Below, one piece after another: positions 40,518 to 47,261 of a stretch of 64,000 nt of DNA. This DNA comes from Cyclobacterium lianum. Its GTDB lineage: Bacteria > Bacteroidota > Bacteroidia > Cytophagales > Cyclobacteriaceae. The stretch lies in contig NZ_FRCY01000002.1 of the NCBI RefSeq assembly GCF_900143075.1, positions 496,001 through 560,000 on the forward strand, written 5' to 3'. How positions within the stretch are numbered: position 1 is the first letter of the stretch; each line of letters begins with the position of its first letter. Below the pieces are notes generated by a model. The model was given only the letters and a program-made list of their open reading frames with translations. It had not been told where the DNA came from and did no database searches. The position numbers and the translations under genes are program-made.

Positions 40518-41057
40518 ATGAAAAAACTTAGTTTAGATGAACTCAACCGCCTTTCCGTTGAGGCATTTAAAAAGGCCGATAAGAACCCGATAATTCTTAT
40601 TTTAGACAACGTTCGCAGCCTGAACAATGTAGGCGCGGCTTTCCGTACAGGTGATGCTTTCCTGGTCGAAAAAATTTACCTTTGTGGCATTACCGGTACG
40701 CCTCCCCACCGGGATATTCACAAAACGGCACTGGGCGCCACCGAGTCAGTAAGCTGGGAGTACCGGGAAAGCACCCTGGACCTGATCAGACAACTTCAGC
40801 AGGAGGGATACAAGGTATGCGTATTGGAACAGGCGTCTCACAGCATTGCGCTACATCGCTTTCAGCCCAAACCGGGCCAACCTTATGCACTTGTTTTTGG
40901 CAATGAGGTCTTCGGAGTCCATGAGGATGTGTTACTCGCAGCTGATCATGTACTGGAAATCCCCCAGTTAGGTACCAAACATTCACTAAATATTTCAGTT
41001 TCTATTGGTATAGCCCTGTGGGACCTGGTATGCAAAACAGAGGGTCTCAATCAGTAA
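40518..41057 (+). CDS. RNA 2'-O-ribose methyltransferase, TrmH/SpoU (SPOUT) family
   Basis: 179 residues starting MKKLSLDELNRLS (ATG 40518; a TTG two codons upstream is ignored). SPOUT motifs: LDNVRSLNNVGAAFRTGDAF (motif 1), LVFGNEVFGV (motif 2) and LEIPQLGTKHSLNISVSIGI (motif 3). This knotted fold binds S-adenosylmethionine and methylates a ribose in tRNA or rRNA. Too short for RlmB; the tRNA target is not certain. Divergent from mutS. Confidence 0.9.
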   Translation: MKKLSLDELNRLSVEAFKKADKNPIILILDNVRSLNNVGAAFRTGDAFLVEKIYLCGITGTPPHRDIHKTALGATESVSWEYRESTLDLIRQLQQEGYKVCVLEQASHSIALHRFQPKPGQPYALVFGNEVFGVHEDVLLAADHVLEIPQLGTKHSLNISVSIGIALWDLVCKTEGLNQ

Positions 41058-41157
41058 ACAGACCTATACCGGATAAAGGGTGCAATCAGCCCTTTCAACC
41101 TTACCTCAATTATTCCGTTATAAGCTAAAGTTATCAGGCTAAAATTTAACGAAAGTC

Positions 41158-41928
41158 ATGAGAAGAAAGCTTTCCCTAATGGCATGTTTCTGTTTTGCAA
41201 TCCTGCTCAGCAATTGTAAAACCAGTCAACCACTGCCCATAGGAGATACCAGTGAAAACGCCCTGGATTGGGAGGGAACTTATTCTGGTGTGCTGCCCTG
41301 TGCAGATTGTGAAGGCATCGCCATCTCCATCAGCCTGGACAGGGAAGGGAAATACGTAAAAAGCAGCCGCTACCTGGGAAAAAGTGAAGAAGCATTTCGC
41401 CAGGAAGGACGTTTCGAATGGAACTCAGCCGGCAATACCATTACATTGGCCGGTATATCGGATTCACCCGACCGGTATTTGGTAGGCGAAAACCAACTTT
41501 TCCACCTGGATCAGGAGGGCAACAGGATCAGGGGAGCCCTGGCCGATAAGTATGTATTGAAAAAAGTCGTTGACAAAGCCGGACATCCCTTGCTTAACAG
41601 CAAATGGGTACTAAAAGGAATGGAAAATTATCCGCATGAGGACTGGAGTCCCGGGACAATCTTTGTTTTTCTGGAGGAGGATAGTAGTCGCCTTCACGGT
41701 TTTGGAGGCTGCAATAACTTTTTCGGGGTGTATACCCTGAAAGCAGGAGACGGACTGGAACTTGGAAAAATAGGCAGGACCCAAAAATTTTGTCAGGATG
41801 AAATGCAAGCGGAAAACATCTTTTTTGAATCCCTTGAACAGGTCCGAAATTACCAATTGATGGAGAATGTACTGGAATTAAGAGACGAAAATGGCACCTT
41901 GCTGCTCACCTTTGGCCGGGATGTCTGA
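41158..41928 (+). CDS. Lipoprotein with NlpE-like N-domain and META (HslJ-like) domain
   Basis: 256 residues. Lipobox LLSNC at about residue 20. Residues ~38-140 form an NlpE N-terminal type domain with the marker YSGVLPCADCEGI (CxxC). Residues ~145-255 form a META domain with LNSKWVLKGME, HGFGGCNNFFGVYTL and the closing LELRDENGTLLLTF. NlpE-type domains sense envelope stress or copper in other bacteria; META domains are common in lipoproteins of unknown function. The fusion fits an envelope-stress role, which is inference. Confidence 0.85.
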   Translation: MRRKLSLMACFCFAILLSNCKTSQPLPIGDTSENALDWEGTYSGVLPCADCEGIAISISLDREGKYVKSSRYLGKSEEAFRQEGRFEWNSAGNTITLAGISDSPDRYLVGENQLFHLDQEGNRIRGALADKYVLKKVVDKAGHPLLNSKWVLKGMENYPHEDWSPGTIFVFLEEDSSRLHGFGGCNNFFGVYTLKAGDGLELGKIGRTQKFCQDEMQAENIFFESLEQVRNYQLMENVLELRDENGTLLLTFGRDV

Positions 41929-42049
41929 AAAACTCCTTAAATCATTAGGAGATTTGTCAGAATAGGTATTACCTGGTGAAAGGAGGCATACCCCCGGTAC
42001 CTTCTGCAAAGGCCGGAGGTATGCACCCACCGGTTTTATATTGATACCA

Positions 42050-42538
42050 TCAAATTCCTTTACCTACTTTGGCCAGCGCTTTCTGGTCAAACTGACCTTC
42101 CAGCTCAATAACCATATAGTCCGAATCGGGCCCGGAATGGATCAGTAATACCAGACCCTTCATGCTGCGCTCTCCCAGGGAATAAATGGACACCCCGCTA
42201 TCTTTCTCTTCTGCCTCCATCATGAGTTCGTAATTTTCCCGCCGCAGGCCCTGCGACAGCTTTTTAAAATCAGACCGGGCCTGATCACCATTCACCGGCA
42301 GCTTAAAAAGCTTTACCCGGTCAATGCTTTCTGTAATGGCAGACAAATTGGCTTCCTCTATGTCAATGTCCCAACCTTTGGCAAAATCGAGAAAGTTGCC
42401 TGCCAGATCCAGGTGGAAGAATGCGTCATTATCCTTGTATTGCTGATACAGCCGGTCAACACTTTTGCTCTGGCCAAAAAGACTCAGTGGTAAATAAAAC
42501 AGAAGCGACAGTAATGTGATGTTCAATGCATTTTTCAT
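42050..42538 (-). CDS. DUF4252-family secreted protein (second copy)
   Basis: 162 residues with a signal peptide (hydrophobic core to LSLFGQ). The body has the DUF4252 pattern: VDRLYQQYKDNDAFFHLDL, a central helix-strand unit, and MKGLVLLIHSGPDSDYMVIELEGQFD near the C-terminus. Similar in layout to the preceding gene, so the two are probably a tandem duplication. Last gene of the ECF sigma unit. Function unknown. Confidence 0.85.
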   Translation of the reverse strand: MKNALNITLLSLLFYLPLSLFGQSKSVDRLYQQYKDNDAFFHLDLAGNFLDFAKGWDIDIEEANLSAITESIDRVKLFKLPVNGDQARSDFKKLSQGLRRENYELMMEAEEKDSGVSIYSLGERSMKGLVLLIHSGPDSDYMVIELEGQFDQKALAKVGKGI

Positions 42539-42575
42539 AATGGTGTTTCGTTTATTTTCAAATGGTAGATATTGT

Positions 42576-43103
42576 TCATTCCTTTTTTGCCTGGCCGTAT
42601 TCCTTCATTCCGGGCAGGTTGGTCTTTTCAGAAAGCATGTTCAGGTCCTGGTAGGTAAAATCGCCCAACATACTCATGAGTGTAAATTCATTTGTTGCAC
42701 CGGAAATCATCAATAACTCTTTGATACGACCACGCTCTTCACGCACCATAAATTTAAGCGAGCTACCCTTGTCCCGGATATCCATCAGCTCCTCGTATTG
42801 GTTGCGGTTGAGTAGACCAATCGCTTCATCAAACATACTCAGTCCGGTCACCTGCTCCCCGGAAAGTATGCGGATTCCCCTGACTTTGGAAATGAGACTG
42901 AAAAGTTCTTCTGCGTCCTCATCTCCCTCCGGGCTATTGGCATTCAGAAATCCGCCTGCCATTTGCATCATTTTGGGGCTGATAAACACCCGTGAAAAGC
43001 GCTCGTCGTCCATGTATTTGCTGTAAAAGCGCTCAATGGCGTCCTCCTGCGCCTGTACCAGTACAGGGACAAGCAAAACGATCAGTAATAGGATTTTTTT
43101 CAT
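42576..43103 (-). CDS. DUF4252-family secreted protein (first copy)
   Basis: 175 residues, signal peptide ending LVQAQ. Shares with its neighbour the motif IERFYSKYMDDERFSRVFIS and the GRIKELLMISGATNEFTLMSMLGDF region. Its start overlaps the stop of the anti-sigma-like gene by 4 bases. This gene order (ECF sigma, small TM protein, DUF4252 proteins) recurs in Bacteroidota. Role unknown; a sensor or effector of the sigma system is possible. Confidence 0.87.
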   Translation of the reverse strand: MKKILLLIVLLVPVLVQAQEDAIERFYSKYMDDERFSRVFISPKMMQMAGGFLNANSPEGDEDAEELFSLISKVRGIRILSGEQVTGLSMFDEAIGLLNRNQYEELMDIRDKGSSLKFMVREERGRIKELLMISGATNEFTLMSMLGDFTYQDLNMLSEKTNLPGMKEYGQAKKE

Positions 43104-43528
43104 CTTTGATGTTGGTTATTGATTTCATACCAATCTGCTCCTGTGTTGAGGTATTTCAGATTTTCCACATTTTCAAGTTCTTGACTGCCTCTTTGCAGCT
43201 GCTCCTGTATCAGCTCCATCGCCGCCACCACCTGCAGGTAAGCCTGCTTTCTTTGTTGCTCCCTGTAGCTTTCATACCCCCACCAGCACGCTGCAATCGT
43301 ACACAGCAGGGCTACTCCCGCTGCCAGACGCTGCCAGGGCAATCCCGCATATGGTTTGGGGATGGCTTTAGGCTTTTCCCCACGCAAAGCGACTATTCCT
43401 TTTCTAAAGGATTTTTCCGGACCAGCTACCGGCAAGTCCCCGGGATTGCCAAAGAGCAAGTTTTCTTCTTCCAGGCTGCTCTCGCCGCTCCAATATTTTT
43501 CCCACAATTCAGATTTGTCCTTTTTCAT
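43100..43528 (-). CDS. Small single-TM protein, candidate anti-sigma factor
   Basis: 142 residues. The N-terminal cytoplasmic part starts KKDKSELWEKYWSGESSLEEE, like zinc-less anti-sigma domains of Bacteroidota. One transmembrane segment (WQRLAAGVALLCTIAACWW, about 64-83) and a helical periplasmic tail rich in Gln and Glu follow. It overlaps the sigma gene by 20 bases and the DUF4252 gene by 4 bases. The anti-sigma role is inferred from topology and position. Confidence 0.75.
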   Translation of the reverse strand: MKKDKSELWEKYWSGESSLEEENLLFGNPGDLPVAGPEKSFRKGIVALRGEKPKAIPKPYAGLPWQRLAAGVALLCTIAACWWGYESYREQQRKQAYLQVVAAMELIQEQLQRGSQELENVENLKYLNTGADWYEINNQHQR

Positions 43529-44006
43529 TGTTTTGCAGATAAGTTTTTAACTTTTTTCTCGCCCGATGCAGGTTTACTTTCACCTGTGCTTCAGATATCT
43601 CCATATAGCCCGCAATCTCCTGATGCATTAGTCCTTCTACTTCCCGCAGGAAGAATATTTCTCTTTGTTTGGCCGGGAGAAGGTCCAGAAAGCGGTAAAC
43701 CATTTTCACTTCATGAGAAAAATCGGCTGATTCAAGATTCCCATGCATTTCTACTACCTGCGCTTCGTCCAATACCTCATATCTCCCCTCCCGTCTGATT
43801 TGCATCAGCGATTCATTTTTCAGCGTTCGCATCATCCACCCTTTCGGATTATCCATTTTCTCCAGGGCTCTGGCATGCACAAATCCCCTGGTAAGGGTTT
43901 CTTGTACAGCGTCCTGTGCTTTATCTCTGTCCTTTAACCAAAGCAGGGCAAAACGGTAGAGTTTATTTTTCAGGGGCCAGATTTCGCTTTCAAAAAAGGA
44001 CTTCAT
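43509..44006 (-). CDS. ECF-type RNA polymerase sigma factor
   Basis: 165 residues. Region 2 (KDRDKAQDAVQETLTRGF ... PKGWMMRTLKNE) binds the -10 element, and region 4 (LLPAKQREIFFLREVEGLMHQEIA then SEAQVKVNLHRARKKLK) binds the -35 element. No C-terminal extension. First gene of the four-gene unit with the anti-sigma-like and DUF4252 genes; it probably activates its own promoter. Confidence 0.93.
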   Translation of the reverse strand: MKSFFESEIWPLKNKLYRFALLWLKDRDKAQDAVQETLTRGFVHARALEKMDNPKGWMMRTLKNESLMQIRREGRYEVLDEAQVVEMHGNLESADFSHEVKMVYRFLDLLPAKQREIFFLREVEGLMHQEIAGYMEISEAQVKVNLHRARKKLKTYLQNNEKGQI

Positions 44007-44016
44007 ACAGGTAGGT

Positions 44017-44042
44017 GATGCTTGAAAAATAGAAAGGTTACA
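44017..44042 (-). promoter_or_regulatory. Possible ECF-type autoregulated promoter (TGTAACC-N15-CATC)
   Basis: On the - strand TGTAACC at 44036-44042 carries the AAC core common in ECF -35 elements; CATC 15 bases downstream could be the -10. It lies just upstream of the sigma gene start at 44006, which leaves a very short leader. Weak evidence. Confidence 0.25.
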
Positions 44043-44241
44043 CTTTTTGGAAAAATATTTTAGAATTTTTGGTTTTGAAGGCGCAGTGCTACCAATCCAT
44101 TCGAAATTTTAAACAAGCGCCTCAAGACGGGGTTTAAACCTAAATTAAAATAGTATGCCTCCTTACTATTTATTAATTTGCCGCTGCAAAGCATACCCTT
44201 TCAATATGGAAATAATTTTCAGGCAAACGGAAAAAAATGGA

Positions 44242-44270
44242 CAAAAAAAAGCCCCGACAAAGTCAGGGCT
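44242..44270 (-). terminator. Terminator of tRNA-Phe
   Basis: 9-bp stem AGCCCTGAC/GTCGGGGCT (one G-U pair), three-base loop, then eight U on the - strand. Begins two bases after the encoded CCA end of the tRNA. Confidence 0.9.
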
Positions 44271-44272
44271 GC

Positions 44273-44348
44273 TGGTGGTGATGAGTGGGCTCGAACCACC
44301 GACTCACGGATTTTCAGTCCGATGCTCTACCAACTGAGCTACATCACC
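44273..44348 (-). tRNA. tRNA-Phe (anticodon GAA)
   Basis: Cloverleaf on the - strand: acceptor GGTGATG/CATCACC, D-arm AGCTCAGTTGGTAGAGC, anticodon loop CTGAAAA giving GAA, T-arm GTGGTTCGAGCCCAC. CCA is encoded at 44273-44275. Confidence 0.96.
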
Positions 44349-44361
44349 GCCGAAAGTGATG

Positions 44362-44391
44362 CAAAGGTAGGTATTTGTTACTTTTGTACAA
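44362..44391 (-). promoter_or_regulatory. Promoter of tRNA-Phe (TTG-N19-TACCTTTG on the - strand)
   Basis: Exact -7 element TACCTTTG at 44362-44369 and TTG at 44389-44391 with the ideal 19-base spacing, 14 bases from the tRNA 5' end. It overlaps a + strand -7 element for the next gene. Confidence 0.85.
44379..44386 (+). promoter_or_regulatory. -7 promoter element (TACTTTTG) of the Fe-S electron-transfer operon
   Basis: Matches TAnnTTTG, 50 bases upstream of the ATG at 44437. It lies within the spacer of the divergent tRNA-Phe promoter, so the two promoters probably exclude each other sterically. No TTG -33 partner is obvious. Confidence 0.55.
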
Positions 44392-44436
44392 ATGATTTGG
44401 CTAAAAAAATAGAAGGAATAGAACAATCAATTCAAT

Positions 44437-45774
44437 ATGAGCAGCTTACCACAAATCCTTTTTTTACTGGTCTTGGGCGGGGCAGGATACCTGCTGTACA
44501 GACGCATCAGTTTCCTCCGGAAGACCATCATGCTGGGAAAGCAGGTCTCACGGACCGATCATCCGAAAGAAAGGTGGAAAACGATGATGTTGGTAGCTTT
44601 TGGGCAGAAAAAAATGTTTAAAAGACTGGCCCCTGCCTTGCTTCACCTTGTTATCTACTTTTCGTTTATCGTCATCAATCTGGAAGTTTTGGAATTTATC
44701 ATTGATGGCATTGCAGGCACCCACCGTATTTTTGCGCCGGTTTTGGCAGGCTTTTATACAGTAGCCATCAATATTTTTGAAATCCTCGCCATGGGCGTGT
44801 TGGTCTCCTGCGTGTTTTTCCTCCTCCGAAGAAACATTACCAAGGTTCCCAGGCTGAGCTCCTCCGAATTAAAAGGTTGGCCAAAATTGGATGCCAACCT
44901 TATTTTGTGGATAGAAATCCTCCTTATGCTGGCGATACTCACGATGAATGCTACCGACCAGATACTCGCTTACAGGGGTGTAGAAAAATACATACCCCTG
45001 GGCGGGCTCTGGATAAGCGGAAGCATGCAATGGATCTTTGACGGGCTGAGTAACAATGCCCTCCTGACTTTGGAAAGGTTTGCATGGTGGTTTCACATCA
45101 TTGGTATTTTGGCTTTTGCGGTTTATGTGACCTACTCGAAGCACCTGCATATCTTTCTTTCGTTTCCCAATACCTGGTATGCCAATCTGGAGCCCAAAGG
45201 CAAAATGCCAAACATGGATGTGGTCACCAGAGAGGTGAAACTAATGCTAGGCCTGCAGACGGAGCCATCTGCAGATGAACCCGCAGCGGCTGAAGCGGGT
45301 CGGTTTGGTGCAAAAGATGTCAATGACCTTACCTGGGTAAATATCATGAATGCTTTTTCCTGCACGGAATGCGGCAGGTGTACTGCCGAATGCCCGGCCA
45401 ATATTACAGGCAAAAAACTATCCCCGAGAAAAATAATGATGGATACCAGGGACAGAGCTGAAGAGGTCAGTATCAATATGCAAGCCGGAAAGAAGGGTTT
45501 TGACGATGGCAAGTCATTGCTGGGCGATTATATCAGCCAGGAAGAAATTAACGCCTGCACGAGTTGCAATGCCTGCGTAGAAGCCTGTCCCATCAACATT
45601 GATCCTCTGGCAATTATCCTGGAAATGCGGAGGTATACAGCCATGGAGGAAAGTGGCAGTCCTGCCCAATGGAATGCCATGTTTCAGAATGTAGAAACCA
45701 GTTTTGCGCCCTGGAAGTTTGCCCCTTCAGATCGCTTTAACTGGGCATCAGAAATCAATAAAGACGCAAAGTAA
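44437..45774 (+). CDS. Membrane-bound 4Fe-4S oxidoreductase, HdrD/GlpC-like with cytochrome b-type membrane domain
   Basis: 445 residues. Residues ~1-250 contain about six membrane segments with His residues (LLHLVIYFSF, WWFHIIGI, SKHLHIF) placed like heme b ligands of NarI/HdrE proteins. Two 4Fe-4S clusters follow: CTECGRCTAECPANITG near residue 308 and CTSCNACVEACPINI near 373. The partner with cysteine-rich domains is encoded next, 10 bases downstream. Together they should move electrons between the quinone pool and an unknown cytoplasmic donor or acceptor. Common in Bacteroidota; substrate not established. Confidence 0.88.
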   Translation: MSSLPQILFLLVLGGAGYLLYRRISFLRKTIMLGKQVSRTDHPKERWKTMMLVAFGQKKMFKRLAPALLHLVIYFSFIVINLEVLEFIIDGIAGTHRIFAPVLAGFYTVAINIFEILAMGVLVSCVFFLLRRNITKVPRLSSSELKGWPKLDANLILWIEILLMLAILTMNATDQILAYRGVEKYIPLGGLWISGSMQWIFDGLSNNALLTLERFAWWFHIIGILAFAVYVTYSKHLHIFLSFPNTWYANLEPKGKMPNMDVVTREVKLMLGLQTEPSADEPAAAEAGRFGAKDVNDLTWVNIMNAFSCTECGRCTAECPANITGKKLSPRKIMMDTRDRAEEVSINMQAGKKGFDDGKSLLGDYISQEEINACTSCNACVEACPINIDPLAIILEMRRYTAMEESGSPAQWNAMFQNVETSFAPWKFAPSDRFNWASEINKDAK

Positions 45775-45784
45775 GCCAAGAAAA

Positions 45785-46582
45785 ATGAGTGAAAAAACCT
45801 ATCAAGTCCCTACCATGGCAGAAAAATCTGCCTCCGGCGAAAGTCCGGAAGTCCTTTTTTGGGTAGGATGTGCCGGATCTTTTGATGAACGCTACAAGGC
45901 GGTGACACTGGCCTTTGTCAAGATACTCAATAAAGTTGGGATCAATTTTGCCGTACTGGGGGAGGAAGAGACCTGTACCGGCGATCCGGCAAGGAGGGCT
46001 GGCAACGAATTTCTGTTTCAGATGCAGGCCATGAGCAATATTCAGGTATTGGATAGCTATCAGGTCAAAAAGATTGTTACAGCCTGCCCCCATTGCTTCA
46101 ACACGCTGAAGAACGAATATCCCGCTCTGGGGGGAAATTATGAGGTCATGCACCATTCCCAGTTTTTGCAGGGCCTGATCAATGAGGGCAAAATTGTGAT
46201 GAAAGGTGGAGGCGGATTCAGGGGTAAAAAAATTACTTTTCATGACAGTTGCTTTCTGGGACGGGCAAACAACGTATATGAGGCACCCCGGGAAGTAATC
46301 CGTGCCCTGGACCTGGAACTGGTAGAAATGAAAAGATGCCGGACAAAAGGCCTCTGCTGCGGTGCCGGTGGCGCACAGATGTTTAAGGAACCGGAAAAAG
46401 GCCGTAAGGATATCAATATCGAAAGGACCGAAGAAGCACTGCAAACCGGGGCCGGGACAGTGGCCGTGGGTTGCCCCTTCTGCCTGACGATGATGGCAGA
46501 TGGCGTCAAGAACAAAGAAAAGGAAAAGGAGGTCAATGTGCTGGATCTCGCCGAACTGATCGCCAAAGACCAGGGTCTGTAG
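45785..46582 (+). CDS. Cysteine-rich (CCG) domain protein, heterodisulfide reductase subunit B-like
   Basis: 265 residues from ATG 45785 (MSEKTYQVPTM); longer in-frame starts overlap the previous gene and lack family similarity. Two cysteine-rich motifs are present: VGCAGSFDERYK with ACPHCFNTLKNEYP, and HDSCFLGR with LCCGAGGAQMF and GCPFCLTMM. In HdrB/GlpC/LutA relatives these bind a noncubane or other 4Fe-4S cluster and form the site of electron transfer. It acts with the upstream membrane Fe-S protein as one unit. Confidence 0.9.
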   Translation: MSEKTYQVPTMAEKSASGESPEVLFWVGCAGSFDERYKAVTLAFVKILNKVGINFAVLGEEETCTGDPARRAGNEFLFQMQAMSNIQVLDSYQVKKIVTACPHCFNTLKNEYPALGGNYEVMHHSQFLQGLINEGKIVMKGGGGFRGKKITFHDSCFLGRANNVYEAPREVIRALDLELVEMKRCRTKGLCCGAGGAQMFKEPEKGRKDINIERTEEALQTGAGTVAVGCPFCLTMMADGVKNKEKEKEVNVLDLAELIAKDQGL

Positions 46583-46648
46583 GAAAAAGTCTGAATGCCA
46601 GGCATCCTGACTTTTGGTAATTTGGTTTTTTTAAAGGATCTTAAAGCA

Positions 46649-46665
46649 TATTATGTATCATAATA
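46649..46665. promoter_or_regulatory. AT-rich 7-3-7 palindrome, candidate operator
   Basis: TATTATG-TAT-CATAATA, perfect, about 85 bases upstream of the next gene. Could also be chance in AT-rich DNA. Confidence 0.25.
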
Positions 46666-46750
46666 AATTCAATCTACGTTAATACGTTGGTAGCCTGACA
46701 GCATTGCAGGTGTCAATATACGTTTCTAACCAATAAAAAGGAACCAAAGC

Positions 46751-47239
46751 ATGTACATACCTTTTGAAGAAATGCCGGAAGAGGCAAGAATTTGGGTGTA
46801 TCAGGCAGACAGGCCATTCGATGAGCAGGAAAAAACCTGGATCATATCCAAACTGGTCACTTTCTGCAATCAATGGAATACCCATGGTAGCCTGATGCCC
46901 AGTTCTTTTGATATCAAATACGATCAATTCATTGTACTTTCTGTGGATGAAAGCCAGCTGGGAGCAAGCGGTTGTTCTATCGACAGTTCGGTAAAGGTAC
47001 TGCGGGAGATCGAAACCAAACTGAACGTCAATCTTCTGGACAATGGGAAAGTGTCTTATCTGGATAATAACGGAGTGAAAGTAGCCTTTCTTCCCGAAAT
47101 CAGGCAACACATCGACGAAGGATCTTTGCAAGCCCGAAGCAAGGTATTCAACCCGGGTGTAAATAAAATTTCCGATCTGGAGAAGCAATGGTTGATCCCG
47201 GCAGACGACAGTTGGTTAAAAAAATATTTCTCCAAATAA
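46751..47239 (+). CDS. Conserved Bacteroidota protein of unknown function
   Basis: 162 residues, soluble. Starts MYIPFEEMPEEARIWVYQADR; contains YDQFIVLSVDESQLGASGCSIDSSVKVLREIE and ends LIPADDSWLKKYF. Relatives are sometimes labelled ABC transporter ATPase, but neither a Walker A nor a signature motif is present here, so that label would be wrong. The gene sits 22 bases before the PorE-like gene in the same direction, so they may be co-transcribed. Confidence 0.75.
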   Translation: MYIPFEEMPEEARIWVYQADRPFDEQEKTWIISKLVTFCNQWNTHGSLMPSSFDIKYDQFIVLSVDESQLGASGCSIDSSVKVLREIETKLNVNLLDNGKVSYLDNNGVKVAFLPEIRQHIDEGSLQARSKVFNPGVNKISDLEKQWLIPADDSWLKKYFSK

Positions 47240-47261
47240 ACCTGAGGGAGAAGCCATTCAT

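Noticed and set aside
46751-47239. Annotation as ABC transporter ATPase
   Set aside because: No Walker A, Walker B or ABC signature motif in the protein.
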